Assembly (NCBI GenBank): GCA_963556195.1
Contig: OY744531.1
Coordinates: 48,917,200 to 48,981,199 of the forward strand
From: Sepiola atlantica
Taxonomy: Eukaryota; Mollusca; Cephalopoda; Sepiida; Sepiolidae
Reading direction: 5' to 3'
Length of the DNA: 64,000 bases
Under the pieces are notes generated by a model that was given only the letters and a program-made list of their open reading frames with translations, had not been told where the DNA came from and did no database searches. Made by a program: the position numbers and the translations under genes. Shown here in pieces: positions 31,142 through 42,231 of the stretch (position 1 is the stretch's first letter; the number at the start of each line of letters is the position of its first letter).

Positions 31142-31561
31142 GTTACCTTATGCGAAACAAAAGAAGAAAAATAAAAAAAGACCTGGTCTTCTCTAAATCG
31201 TCACCCATTTAGTACTAGCCAGTATAAATGTTGCTTAACTTTGATTGCACATGACGTCATGTCTGGAAGTATGAGTCGGCAATCCGCCTATCTCTCACTG
31301 TGACGTCATGTGCGCAAGAATGAGTCAGAAAAAATACTACATATTATATTGATTTATTTGCCAATTACTACATAATAACGTTGAATTTTTTAAAACCCGG
31401 CTCAGTTGACCCTCAAGAAATAACTATTTTTTTCTGAATTTTCGATATTATGCGCCGAAGTGACGCTGTTTAAGAAAATATCAACTCTATGAAATATGTC
31501 GAGTATCTTGGGAGCATTTTCCAGACATACAAACAAACAGACAACTCTCCTTTATATAAGA
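31142..31561. promoter_or_regulatory. Inverted CRE-like pair plus AP-1-like site
   Basis: Perfect TGACGTCA octamers at 31252-31259 and 31301-31308 lie in an inverted context (GCACATGACGTCAT ... TGACGTCATGTGC). TGAGTCA is at 31321-31327 and TGAGTCG at 31272. These match CREB and AP-1 consensus sites. No gene is seen beside them, so a regulatory role is only possible, not shown. They could equally be the arms of a small repeat. Confidence 0.3.
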
Positions 31562-31910
31562 GACTAGCAGGGCTACCCGACGTTGCCCGGGGTTTCCTCT
31601 TTCTTGGTCGCCCTATTTAACCGCCCCTTACCCGTTTCTCCCTCACCCCGTTGCCTTGTGTGAAAGCTATGCCTTCCCAGGTCGCACTCTTACCTTCGCA
31701 CTCTCTCCCAGTTGCCCAGAGCAAAAGTTGTCTCTTCCCCAGTCGCCTTTTCTCCCTCGCTTTCCTCTCCCCCGCCCCTCTTGCCATTGCCCGGGGATAA
31801 AGTACGACAAATTTCTATTAAAATGACCATCTCTGTAAGCTGTCGGCTCTTTGGTACAACAGATGTTCCTCTGTAAACGGTCAGGTCTTCTGTACAACAG
31901 TCACTCGCCG
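31562..31910 (+). repeat. GTTGCCCGGG dispersed repeat, copy 2
   Basis: Starts GACTAGCAGGGCTACCCGAC, GTTGCCCGGGG and continues in C-rich sequence with repeated CCCAGTTGCC/CCCAGTCGCC. It is preceded by CAGACATACAAACAAACAGA, CAACTCTCCTTTATATAA, a motif found again at 32212-32260. Confidence 0.55.
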
Positions 31911-33189
31911 TAAACTACGTTACCGTTAAAAATGTCTTATGGGTCAGTAGGTTAGAATACGCTCGGTCTCTTTGTCATCGTTCTTTTTCTGTAACTGTTA
32001 TGCTACCGACGCAGAGAACAAGAATAGGAAAAAAAGTCACTTTAACTTTGTGTTTTTTTTTGCAAACCGCTCATGCGCACAACGTACAGATGAAATGGGT
32101 ACCCTTCCCCTCCTCCTGAAAAGTTCCGTGTCGGTTCGGCACAAAGGAATCGACGATTGTTTTTTCTAATTTTTCGATAGTTCTATCGAGTATCTCGTCA
32201 ACCTTTTGCAGACATACAAACATAAGCACATACATAGACAACTCTTCTTTATATAATAGACGTAGGAAAATATCCTCCCTACGGTCGTATATTTTTGCTC
32301 AGCTGCCGCATCAGCCCTTTCTTCCTGGCAGGAATATATCATGACAAATGAAAATATACTACACAGATTAACAGACCCGATTAAATCGAGTTATAGGAAA
32401 TTAATACATGGCCGCCATCGACTGAGGCAGTGCATTAAAGTTTAATTTTCCAGTCTTTTAAAAAGAATTAGAATGTAATTTTGGGATAAAAAACACAATT
32501 GAAGACTAATTAAATAAGGTTCATCAGAAATGTGTGCGAAAATAAAATGAAAATAGACATAGATTTTCTTTGTTTTGGACCAAAAATATTTTCAGTTAAA
32601 AAAATGTCCCCCCCCCCATTTTTGTTTTACTCTCCCCCACCCAAAGAAATATTTTTAGTTACAAAAAGAAATCCCCCCTCTAAAAAATAATCTAGTCCCC
32701 CTCAACAAAAGACCAAGAAAGAACGCAGACTCCACACTATATCAAAGAACCGGGTTTGATACATAGCCTCGTTTTAAGATCATTCGTTGTCGCTAAGAAA
32801 AAAGGTGAAAAAGCATTGCTTTAGCGTAAGTAGTTAAATCTAACAGCTTATTGTATATTTGTATGTTTGCTCGGTCGGTAGAGGTTCCGACAAAAATCAT
32901 CCACTTTTACTTGAGACGTCGTGTTTTTCTATGACAACTATGTTTTCTAGATTCATTTACTTCCTATATTCTATATTTTATTTTTTATATAATAAGTGTG
33001 TGTTTTTAATTATGAATAATGTTGATGTTTTGTTGGACTTCTATTTGTGATGTTATGGAATCGGTGCTGCAGGAGAGACTTTCGTCTTAAAAACGATCGT
33101 ACACCAGAAGATTCTGTTGATATTGACTTCATAAAACTGATATAAATAATATTTATTTCAATTTACTCTCACTCACTCATTTTCTCTCT
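31911..33189. other. No gene
   Basis: Contains a C run at 32609-32618 and the CAGACATACAAACATAAGCA motif at 32212. The open frames at 31972 and 32859 show nothing recognisable. Confidence 0.4.
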
Positions 33190-33191
33190 CT

Positions 33192-33284
<93 letters not shown>

Positions 33285-33285
33285 C
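33190..33285. repeat. (CT)n-(TA)n-(GA)n compound microsatellite
   Basis: CT, then about 40 bp TA, then about 48 bp GA: a nearly self-complementary arrangement. Confidence 0.96.
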
Positions 33286-33350
33286 GAATTCAAAGATATA
33301 TTTCAGATCAATACTTATGGGAATCAATTTCCAAAATGAAATAGAATTAA

Positions 33351-33354
<4 letters not shown>

Positions 33355-33418
<64 letters not shown>
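33355..33418. repeat. (TA)n microsatellite
   Basis: About 62 bp of TA at the left border of the foldback. Confidence 0.97.
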
Positions 33419-33421
<3 letters not shown>

Positions 33422-34100
33422 TAAAAAAGAAGTGTGGTAAATTAACTACCATCAAAGCTTGTAATAGATGCAATATTTATTTTATTTAAAAGAAAAGACA
33501 AAATCGAAACGGATTTTTTATATTTTTTTCTATAAACTGTCATTCTTTCTTATAGTTTATAGTTATACAGATCTTTCGCTAATAATATTAGCCTCATCAG
33601 TGTGTTTGAAATTCCGATGTAATTTGGAAGCCAGCTTCTGTTGTTGTGAGCCGGCGAATGAGATGACGTTTTTTTCTCTCTCCTATGAAAACACGCAAGC
33701 ACGTGGACGGTTATAGTTTTAAAGGTTCATACTTTTTTTTAAGCATCTGAATGAAATTTAGTAAAAAAAGAAGTGTGGTAAATTACATCGGAATTTCAAA
33801 CACACTGATGAGGCTAATATTATTAGCGAATATTATTGCATCTATTACAAGTTTTTATGGTAGTTAATTTACCACACTTCTTTTACGAAATTTCATTCAG
33901 ATGTTTAAAAAAAAAGTAGGAACCTTTAAAACTATAACCGTCCACGTGCTCGCGTGTTTTCATACGAGAGAGAAAAAAACGTCATCTCATTCGCCGGCTC
34001 ACAACAACAGAAGCTGACTTCCCAATTACATCGGAATTTTAAACACACTTCTTTTTTACTAAATTTCATTCAGATGCTTAAAAAAAGTATGAACCTTTAA

Positions 34101-34104
<4 letters not shown>
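33419..34104. mobile_element. Complex foldback between two TA tracts
   Basis: Several nested inverted segments. AGAAGTGTGGTAAATTAACT at 33428 pairs with 33862-33884. TTAGCCTCATCAGTGTGTTT at 33588 pairs with 33790-33818. The block GCCAGCTTCTGTTGTTGTGA, GCCGGCGAATGAGATGACG .. GAAAACACGC.AGCACGTGGA, CGGTTATAGTTTTAAAGG at 33630-33730 pairs with 33912-34018. The end AAGCATCTGAATGAAATTTA at 33741 recurs inverted at 33888 and again near 34060. Identity is over 90% in the main arms. No open frame of note. Confidence 0.8.

Positions 34105-34152
<48 letters not shown>
34105..34152. repeat. (TA)n microsatellite
   Basis: About 48 bp at the right border of the foldback. Confidence 0.97.
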
Positions 34153-34156
<4 letters not shown>

Positions 34157-34385
34157 ACATATATATTTATAATTCTTGTTTCTTTGAGTAAAAAAAACAA
34201 TAGAGTGCACGATTATTTAATAATAAGTACGTAATATTTATTTTTATAATGTAACAGATGTTCAGATTAACATGGTAAATAAGGTTTTAAGCTGGGTGAC
34301 CGACCCAGGTGTAAAATAATGGTGTTTCTTGAGTTTTAATTGTAAACCTCTCACTGGCTTTCGTCAGCCATATTTGATCTGTATT

Positions 34386-34390
<5 letters not shown>

Positions 34391-34422
<32 letters not shown>

Positions 34423-34430
34423 TATATTCA

Positions 34431-34513
<83 letters not shown>
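34391..34513. repeat. Two (TA)n tracts
   Basis: 34391-34420 and 34436-34513, separated by GTTTATATTCATTTAAT. They follow the CTCACTGGCTTTCGTCAGCC tag at 34350. Confidence 0.97.
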
Positions 34514-34516
<3 letters not shown>

Positions 34517-35127
34517 GCAAGTCATTATTTATACAGGCGTTGTAAAATGGCACGGCATTTTTGCGTTTGGTGATTTTTTGGTGATATTCTCGTTGCGTCA
34601 AGCAAGCTTTCTAGTCTCCGGTGGTTAATATGTTTATAAGTGCTGCTATGACTAGAGCGCTTTCGACCTTCTTGGTCGTCATCATGAGTATTCTTTTTAT
34701 TTTAAGAAGACTTGAGTTATTGTGTTTTTTTATAATTTTTCTGTAGGTTTTTGGTAGTAAAAGAGGGATAGTTAAAGAAATGAAAGGGGTGTGGTAATGT
34801 CTATTATTTATTTTATTTTTATTTATTTATTACTTTTTTAGTTATATTATTTTATTTTATTTTTTTGTTTTAATATTTTATTTTATTTTTTATTTATATT
34901 TTTATTTTCATTACTTTATTATTTTTAATTATGGAATACATTTAATATATTAGTACCAGTATTAAAAGCTGTTTTGTTAATATTGGGTTGTTCCTTTTTA
35001 ATGAATATGTATTCTAGTATTTCTAGTCGATGTATGCAATTATTTACATGTATGATTTTGGTGTTAGCTGTTAGTATTTTTCGTCTATCGGCCGGCTGTA
35101 GTGTTTTGTTATGTGGAGTATGGGGCG

Positions 35128-35131
<4 letters not shown>
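34514..35131 (-). pseudogene. Penelope-like element, C terminus and 3' end
   Basis: A minus-strand frame without ATG runs from the TA tract at 35131 to a stop at 34925-34927, about 65 codons. It reads PADRRKILTANTKIIHVNN, then RLEILEYIFIKKEQPNINKT and FNTGTNILNVFHN. This is the layout of the C-terminal end of GIY-YIG-bearing Penelope-like elements (R.E..LE...IKK.KP.IN). Below the stop, an AT-rich 3' region follows, and at 34658-34690 the block ATGATGACGACCAAGAAGGT, CGAAAGCGCTC appears, as in other retroposon ends here. The 5' part is replaced by (TA)n. The plus-strand frame at 34974-35246 is a shadow. Confidence 0.62.

Positions 35132-35222
<91 letters not shown>
35132..35222. repeat. (TA)n-(GA)n microsatellite
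   Basis: About 75 bp of TA, then GAGAGA. Confidence 0.97.
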
Positions 35223-35223
<1 letters not shown>

Positions 35224-35735
35224 TTGCTGATGTTATACGACTTTAAATGTATGCATACGTAGTTACAACTATTTTCATTGGTTGCACCAATACAAAGATT
35301 CGTGGGCTATGTTGATATCGACATAGCATTTCGAATCCCATTCTGAATGAAATGACTTCGTGCCATTTCCAAACACAATGTACACCATTTCTCACGGGGG
35401 TTTTATATGGCAACGTAATTTCATACGTCGCTGCTTTTTCCAAATTAAAATTATTTACATGCGAATGCAGATTCTTCAAAACATATATGAGAAAACCATC
35501 CACTGAGAGAAAGTGGTGAAAAGCGGTGTATTTCTAGGGATCTAAGATATGACACGATAATGTTAAAAACTAGTCTCAATAATATTTTGGAGAATGTGTA
35601 AAGCCAAACAATGAAGATTTACAAATCACAAAAGAACGTAAATGCATATACTAAAATATGTTTTATGCATACATATATTATTTATGGAGATTTTGTGTAT
35701 GTCTATCTATTAATTGTACTATTGTGCTATCATGT
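35223..35735. other. No recognised feature
   Basis: An 86-codon minus-strand frame (35243-35503) has no recognisable domain. Confidence 0.35.
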
Positions 35736-36050
35736 AATGCCCAATTCAGTTTAGTATATGTTTTGTTCGATATCATCTTCCCAGGCATTACCTCGTCCTT
35801 TGGAGGTAGTAGTGTAGTATCTATTCTGTTGTCATAATACCATCTTCATGAGAATTACTTCATCTTTTGTGGAATTGTGTAGTATGTATTAGTCCGTCAT
35901 GGTACAATCATCAGTGTGTATCTCTTTCTTTGTAATGTAATATTTGTGCTTTTGTCATGATACTACCTTCTCAAGGATTACGTACTTCTTTTTATGTAAG
36001 TAGTAATATACTGACAAAAAATATGTTTGCATATTTTTGCTAGGGAATAT
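35736..36050 (+). repeat. U2-core tandem array 3
   Basis: About five monomers. The best is GTAGTGTAGTATCTATTCTG, TTGTCATAATACCATCTT. CCCAGGCATTACCTCGTCCT, TTGGAGG is in the first. It ends GCATATTTTTGCTAGG like array 1, and its left flank (AATTGTACTATTGTGCTATC) matches the left flank of array 1 (TTCTATTGTACTATC). Arrays 1 and 3 therefore share unique flanks and derive from one duplicated element. Confidence 0.72.
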
Positions 36051-36559
36051 TTGTTGTATGTTCAAGCCTCGTATGACTGTGAAATTACGAGCAAGAAGTG
36101 AGTGATCGAACGAATCTTTGTCTCTAGGTAGAATTCAACGAGAGACGACGCCCCGAATGATGTTACGCAACACACCCCTGACCTGGGGGTGAGTGTGTTA
36201 CATACCAATGGTGATTTGTTTTCACAGTTCACAAATATGTCTTTCCTGTGAAGGATGTTCGATAACAAAAACTTACCTATGAACGCTTTTGTGTGTTTTT
36301 ACAACGACGCTGGTCTCTGCCACGCAGTGTATATTGAAGAAGAGAACTGTTGCAGAAGTCTTAAGCACATTTTTATAAATATAAAAGATTTTTTATTGTT
36401 TGCTTCTTCGAGTAAGTGAACTTACACCCCTTCAACCAGCGTTGTTTATCTTAGACATATTTAGGTTGTTGTTGCAATTTTAGAGAGTATAACACTATCA
36501 ATGTTACCAATTAACCAATCAGACATATCAAATGCGACACTTGAAAATGAAAGAGATAG
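36051..36559. other. No recognised feature
   Basis: A short perfect palindromic word (CCTGACCTGGGGGT context) near 36177; nothing else. Confidence 0.35.
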
Positions 36560-36960
36560 AAACTGTCCTAATCAGCTCTTGCGTAATCAATACACTCTGC
36601 GATGGAAAGAGACATCGGAGGTCTTCTTTAATCTCTATTTGATCTTAATATAGACAACAGAGTGATCGTAGGAAATCAGACGAGATAGAACAGCATATGT
36701 GAATTATTCTGGGCAGGTTGCCATGAAAAGATCATGCACTATGTTTGTCAGCATCAGCTACTCCTGTGAGTTTGTCAGCTGTCATCTGAGTCAGCTCACA
36801 TGCATGGGGAAAATAATGACCAAACCTCCCTTCATCATTAGTTGCTTTGAAGTTAATTAGCCACTCAACATTGTACATCTTAAAGTCACCGCAGACATAA
36901 ATGTTAACACAAGTGTGAACAGGATTTTAACATTTATAAATGATAATTAACACTTAATCG
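36560..36960 (-). pseudogene. APE-type LINE endonuclease fragment
   Basis: Minus strand reads PVHTCVNIYVCGDFKMYNVE then WLINFKATNDEGRFGHYFPH and ACELTQMTADKLTGVADADK, followed by a stop. VCGDF marks the GDFN motif of the APE domain of jockey/RTE/CR1-type LINEs, and ELTQ plus the following TR-like segment are the usual continuation. DNA alignment to 20200-20560 is visible (CTCTGC.ATGGAAA.AG, CTCAACATTGTACATCTTAA), so both derive from the same LINE family. Reverse transcriptase is absent. Confidence 0.72.
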
Positions 36961-37429
36961 TCTGTATGATTGTTTAACAACGACAGAGCAACAACATGAA
37001 GTTTGAGATGTTTTATTTAAAAAGAGAATTTATATGTTGTGGTGCTTTTCAATAATTGTTTCTATACACAAACTTCGAATAAACGGTAATATTTGATAGG
37101 AATAAAGGTATTATAACAGCTCTCCATTCGATGCTAATTCACCCTCGATCAAAAATGGTAGTCTACTTTTTTTACGCAATTATATGTAAATAAGCCGGAA
37201 AAGTTTTCCGGAAGAATGAAGAAAGGAACTGTTTCGAGTTTAGAGTAAGGAATGAGATTCGCATATGAATATAACGTTAAATGAACACACTTTTGCACCA
37301 AATGGCAGTTTTAAGGGCATATAACCTTTTTTAATATTCGCCATTTCTTGTAGGAGACTTTTTGCTTTGCTAAAAATATACGTTAAAATAGGTTGTATAT
37401 ATAATAATTACGTATTTTCTTTTGGGCAG
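36961..37429. other. No recognised feature
   Basis: AT-rich, no signal. Confidence 0.4.
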
Positions 37430-37613
37430 AATTGACTTTTGACGGTCCCGAAGACTATTCATTGACTTTTAACTGTCCAGTTGTACCGAAGTCAGACTTT
37501 TTTTATTGATGTTTTATTTATTTTTCGCATTACTACCCGGATTGATTAGGAATATTAACTATACATTTAATTGTTCGCGGTCGTTAAATGTTTAGGGACC
37601 GTTAAAAGTCAAT
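37430..37613. mobile_element. Small MITE with AATTGACTTTTGACGGTCCC ends
   Basis: Left end AATTGACTTTTGACGGTCCC at 37430 and right end GGGACCGTTAAAAGTCAATT at 37594-37613 are inverted with one mismatch. A third partial copy (CATTGACTTTTAACTGTCC) lies 30 bp inside the left end. It is about 184 bp and non-coding. Confidence 0.7.
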
Positions 37614-37967
37614 TTCCCTTTTTTTTGTTTTTTTCTCATGGACCTATATCTTGAATGAATAACTTTCGTACCTATAGCCCCACCTTCGTCATTGGGTTTT
37701 CAGAATAAAAAAAGTGCGGAATTTTTAAAACCCTCAAATTCTATTTTAAGCATAAAACAGCTGCGAAAAGTGTGAACCCCCAAACATTCGCGCACGAAAT
37801 TTATATTCACGTGAGAAAAATACTTGATAGAAAAGTATCGAGTGTTCATTATTTAGATTGAAATTCTGCCTGGTGCTAGTACATGGAGGAAGAAGGCAAA
37901 GTTATTTTCAATTGTGGCAAGAAAACGAATAATTGTTGTGAATGTCTTACAGTTAGTCGCTACCAGT
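37614..37967. other. No recognised feature
   Basis: Nothing supportable. Confidence 0.4.
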
Positions 37968-38165
37968 GATTAGAGATCAGTCGAGCACCTTACAAGGAAA
38001 TACTGATACAATAGAGGAAGACTGACAGCGCCTCTTCTGTGAGAAAGGGTCTGTAGAGAACAGAAGAGATCTTCATTCACTAGATAGCGATGTCGATTTT
38101 GTACTCTGTCAGTGCAAGAAATAGTGCTCTGAGCGGAACCTCCAAAGATGCGGCAGATGTACGCC
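37968..38165 (+). pseudogene. Copy B of the unknown protein-coding repeat
   Basis: Aligns with 352-545 from GATTAGAGATCAGTCGAGCA onward. Codon-aligned segment: TIEED, stop, QRLFC, then SVENRR and DFVLC. At least two in-frame stops make it dead. It abuts the inverted reverse-transcriptase piece at 38166, so it may belong to the same LINE or be the target into which the LINE inserted. Confidence 0.45.
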
Positions 38166-38313
38166 ATCTTGATATGAATTCTATTTGAATGTTCTGGCCG
38201 AAGATTCTCATAGTATTTATCGGCTTTTCCGGTTTCTTTTTTATCTTTACAAATAGCTGCAGATCGTCCATATTTTCAAAGAGCAAAAGGAAACTGGAAA
38301 AGCTGATAAACAC
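38166..38313 (-). pseudogene. Inverted LINE reverse-transcriptase fragment
   Basis: The minus strand encodes NMDDLQLFVKIKKKPEKPIN then TMRIFGQNIQIEF. MDD is the catalytic motif of the reverse-transcriptase palm (usually YADD/YMDD/FADD), and the continuation matches the segment just after it. The same segment is found on the plus strand from about 38275 (KSKRKLEKLIN), so the two pieces lie head to head. Confidence 0.65.
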
Positions 38314-39695
38314 GACACGAATCTCGGCCAGGACATTCTAATGGAATTCATAATGAAAAAGTGTGCACTGCTAGAGATGAAAAGGGGAAAACTAGAGACA
38401 GCAGGGTGCATGGAACTGCCTACTCAAAGGGAGATGAAGGCACTTGGCGAATATGATACCTATAAATATTTGGTAGTTATGGTGCATCAAATCTACAGAA
38501 ATGAAAGAAAAGTTTGTAAGAGAATACATGGGAAAAACAATAAAATTCTTAGAAACAAAATTATATAGTAGAAATTTAGTAAAAGGAATAAACACCTGCA
38601 CAGTATCATTAGTAAGATACTCTGGACTATTCATAGACTGAACAAACAAAAAACTTAGGCATATTGACGAGAAGACTAGGAAACTAATGGCCATGCACAG
38701 TGTACTACACACAAAAGATGATACGTACCGAGTCTACGTGAAAAGGAACAAAGGTGGAAGAGGACTGGTAAGTGTAAAAGACTGTGTGAAAGACACAATA
38801 GAAAATTGGAAAATTACGTAACCCAGAACACAGAAAGGCTGATTACCACAGCAAAAGACACTATTAAAATGAACAATACAGGAAGCATCGAAACCAGAAA
38901 CAAAAGACAAATAAAGAAAAGGAGAAGAGAAACATGGAGGAGTCATAAAAAAAATTACAAGATAAGCTACCCACAAAAAATCTAAACATGGCTAAGAACA
39001 CTTGAACAAAGTAACAGAATCGCTACTGACAGCTGCACAAAACAACGCGATTATAACTAACGACATTAAATCTAAAATAGATCGAACCTAGGAAAATCGT
39101 AAATATAGACGCCGTGTACAAAGAGACGATACAGTAAATCAGATAATAAGTGAATATAGAAAATTAGCCTAAAAAGAATATAATAACAGTTACGACTTTG
39201 CGGTGAAGGCAGTACACTGGGAACTATGCAAACTACTGAATTTTTAACATGCAAACAATTGGTACGGACACAAACCGGAGATAGCATTTACTGGAAGAGG
39301 AAAACTCCAAAATCGTTTGGGACATGGACGTACAAACAGATAAACTCACACAAGCAAGGAGAACAAGAAGGAATAAACAAAATAGTCGTGAAGAGTCAAG
39401 GAGGATTGAGTGACTGAGAAGATAGAGCACTTACCAGACCTCTACTGGAAGAGTGCGGAGAGGACTAGGACCTTAGGGAGGCTTATTGCCACTCAAATCC
39501 CACAGAAGACCAACAGTCGTTGCCAACGAGAAATCAATGATAAGCGACTGTTGTGATAACGGTGGAGAATATTAAAAATCTGGGGAGACTTGTTACTCAG
39601 ACTACAGGGAACACCACCGGATATTATTAGTGGGGAATCGCTGATGATTACATGTGTGAGAACTTCTAATAAGTACTGAATAATAATAGTAATTT
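38270..39695 (+). pseudogene. LINE of the restriction-like-endonuclease type, decayed
   Basis: Plus-strand pieces in several frames, in order: KSKRKLEKLIN (after the palm motif), MEFIMKKCALLEMKRGKLET at 38341, YKYLVVM near 38455, a thumb-like segment NLVKGINTCTVSLVRYSG near 38573, IDEKTRKLMAMHSVLHTKDD near 38660 and RNKGGRGLVSVKDCV near 38750. These are the landmarks of R2/NeSL-like reverse transcriptases, whose C-terminal region carries a zinc knuckle and PD-(D/E)XK nuclease. The nuclease half is only glimpsed (WDMDVQTDKLTQARRT near 39317). The Cys-His knuckle is not readable. Many stops and frameshifts make this a dead copy. Confidence 0.7.
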
Positions 39696-42118
39696 GCATC
39701 TTTATTGAATAATGGCCCTACCTCCGTCATTGAATTTTCAGCATTAAAAAGCTGCTGAAATATGTACCATTTTACCTACAAAAACGCACACACGAAATCG
39801 TTGTCGTTCGTGAGAAAAATACTGAACACCTATTTGCCATGGAAAGATGGTGACTTATGTTAACTGCTATGTCATGTCTCGAACCTATATAACACACCAG
39901 AGCGCGTGATATATTAGCTAATTAACAGACGACAAGCGCTGAAGTTAGCACATTTAGAAATCGGCGAAATCGTTAAATGTAATCGGTGTTGACTGGGAAG
40001 CAAAATGTGTTATAATGCGCAAAATATTATATCAAATGTAGTAAATAAAGAAATAAAGAAATAAAGAAAATAAGACTTGTGTTTGTAAGAGTAAATATAG
40101 CGAGAAACAATTAGCCGTTATGTTATTGTTTCGAAGGCAACACACTTTTCAGAAATATGTTTAAATTCTGCGATTTAGCCGAACTGATATTTTGATATTC
40201 CATATAATATTATAATTTCGTGTGCTGTACGTAAGCCAATGAAAATCGATACTTGAAGAGGAATGTACTCGGCGTAATTCGTGAATCAATGGGTTTTTTT
40301 TACATAAATCATATGATTTGAAAATTGTTAACGGAAATGTAATGAAAAATAAGTGTGGAATAAAATGTATTAATAATGTAAGCGACTGTTAACGAACGAT
40401 TGTCATATTGACTCCGAAAACAGCTCTATATTCTTTGAATAACAATCTGTTATTCGTGCATCCGATCAATCGCAAATTTAAAATAAAGTTATTAGAAAAG
40501 CCCATTAAACCCCTCATTAAATAGAAAGTGTAGCTAATTGTAGCCTTCCGTATTTAGGTGGAAAATGTAGGAGAAGCTTACAGACAATAGCAATAGCGAA
40601 AAAAAATTTGTATAACGTTGCAATTAAAAAAGAAATATTTGCCCTATGAAAAAGATCTTCCAATGATCATCGGTGGCAGTAGTAGTAGACTTGAGCATGA
40701 GAGTGAAAATCCCCCCCGACTTCCCTTATGGCAAAAGCTGTCAAGCCAGATAAAATATAAAATTTATTTTCGAAAACACGCATGAAGACTTAACCTAAAT
40801 CGCGGCCAAAGCAGATTTGCATATACAGCTTATGGATAGAAAGCTATTCTCGTCAATGGAATAGGAGAAAAATCTATTTACTTTATTATAAACTTATATA
40901 GTGAGTGGTTTGTTTGTAGCAAAATTAGCGGGTTGTTTATTTTCTTTGAATTGTGTGTATGTTAATATAAAATATTCGGGGTACTCAATAGTTTTGAGAG
41001 AATATCCAATTTGATTATATTCCTCGTCTGGGTGTTGGGGATATTCTAAGTGCATGTAAGTAGAAACCACTTTTAAGAGTGTGTTAATTTTGTTGTGGTA
41101 AAGTAAAAATGTATATACTCGTTTTTGTTTTGTGGGTTCGCGGGAGACCTGGAAAGTTAAAATGCGTTTTTATCTATTGATTACAATGTCCAAGAAAGAT
41201 ATAGCGGTATTGGATTCTTTTTCGTATGGTAAATTAGTGGATGGGTTCAACTGGATCGATGTTTTAAACGGAAGAATCAATATTTTCGACAGTCCTCGTC
41301 TTATTTCTGTGATTGGTTCTTTAAAGGAGACACTCATGGGAATCACATCGAGGCTGTGAGAGAAAGTAAGATTTTATGGGAGAAGAAAGAGGGTATTTAA
41401 ATATATGGAAACCAATGGGAGGCAGTTGTTGAAAAGGAAACGAAGAAGGAAAATGTTAAACGGCGATGACATAATGACCTGCTAGTTAACGTGATCGATT
41501 ATATTTTACCTTTTAGTACGTTATGGTAAACTAGAGGAATAGCCGTTCGAGAATGGGTAAAATTAAAGGTTTTATGACCACTTACTAAGATTAAAATTAA
41601 GAAATAATGATACTAAACCTCATTTATAGAATCCTTTTTTCTAATTTTGATCAAAATCCATTACATGATTGTGATTCTAGAAAATGTCTGAAATTTAAGG
41701 CTTAGGCGTAAGGGAGTATTGATAAAAAAATTAAATTCAGGGTGCCTTGCTAAATTGATGTCTAATTACTATGGATCTAATCTAATGCAAATCTGATATA
41801 TTTGAATTTACAAAAAGTAGGTTGTTAACATAGTATGCCCTCTAAAATACTTTACAATACTCAAAAATAATTGGGGAACATTTATTAATGTATGTCTAAT
41901 ATATATTGATAGGATTTCTACAAAATTGGAGTTATCTAAATTTTTACGCAGGGTGCAACCGTCTTTTTGAACCCTTTGTATGAAACTAAATCAAACGAAA
42001 TATAGTCTACATTTGTACCCCTTAGAGTGAGAATATGTGTTCCAAAATTCATAATGATCAGTGTATTAGGTTATGGGTGAATCCTGTACATAGAAATATA
42101 TAGACATATAAACATACC
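39696..42118. other. No gene
   Basis: About 2.4 kb of AT-rich sequence. Only small items are visible: AAATAAAG repeats at 40044-40070, and the tag at 40676-40730 shared with 14233. A 75-codon open frame at 41132-41359 is unrecognised and not supported by any repeat or domain. Confidence 0.4.
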
Positions 42119-42120
42119 TA

Positions 42121-42231
42121 ACTTTATAAAGGTGCTTAGCCTGACGATTCCATACAGAGATGAAAAAAAGGACACCTCTGTGTAACTTAATTGTCATAAA
42201 TATATTTTCATGACTTACTGACTTTATAAAG
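42121..42231 (+). mobile_element. 89-bp retroposon with 11-bp target duplication
   Basis: ACTTTATAAAG at 42121-42131 is repeated perfectly at 42221-42231. Between them lie 89 bp (CTTAGCCTGACGATTCCATA .. CACCTCTGTGTAACTTAATT .. CATAAATATATTTTCATGAC, TTACTG) that match the right arm of the foldback at 1505-1588. This shows the unit can move alone. The element has no Pol III boxes that I can see. Confidence 0.78.
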
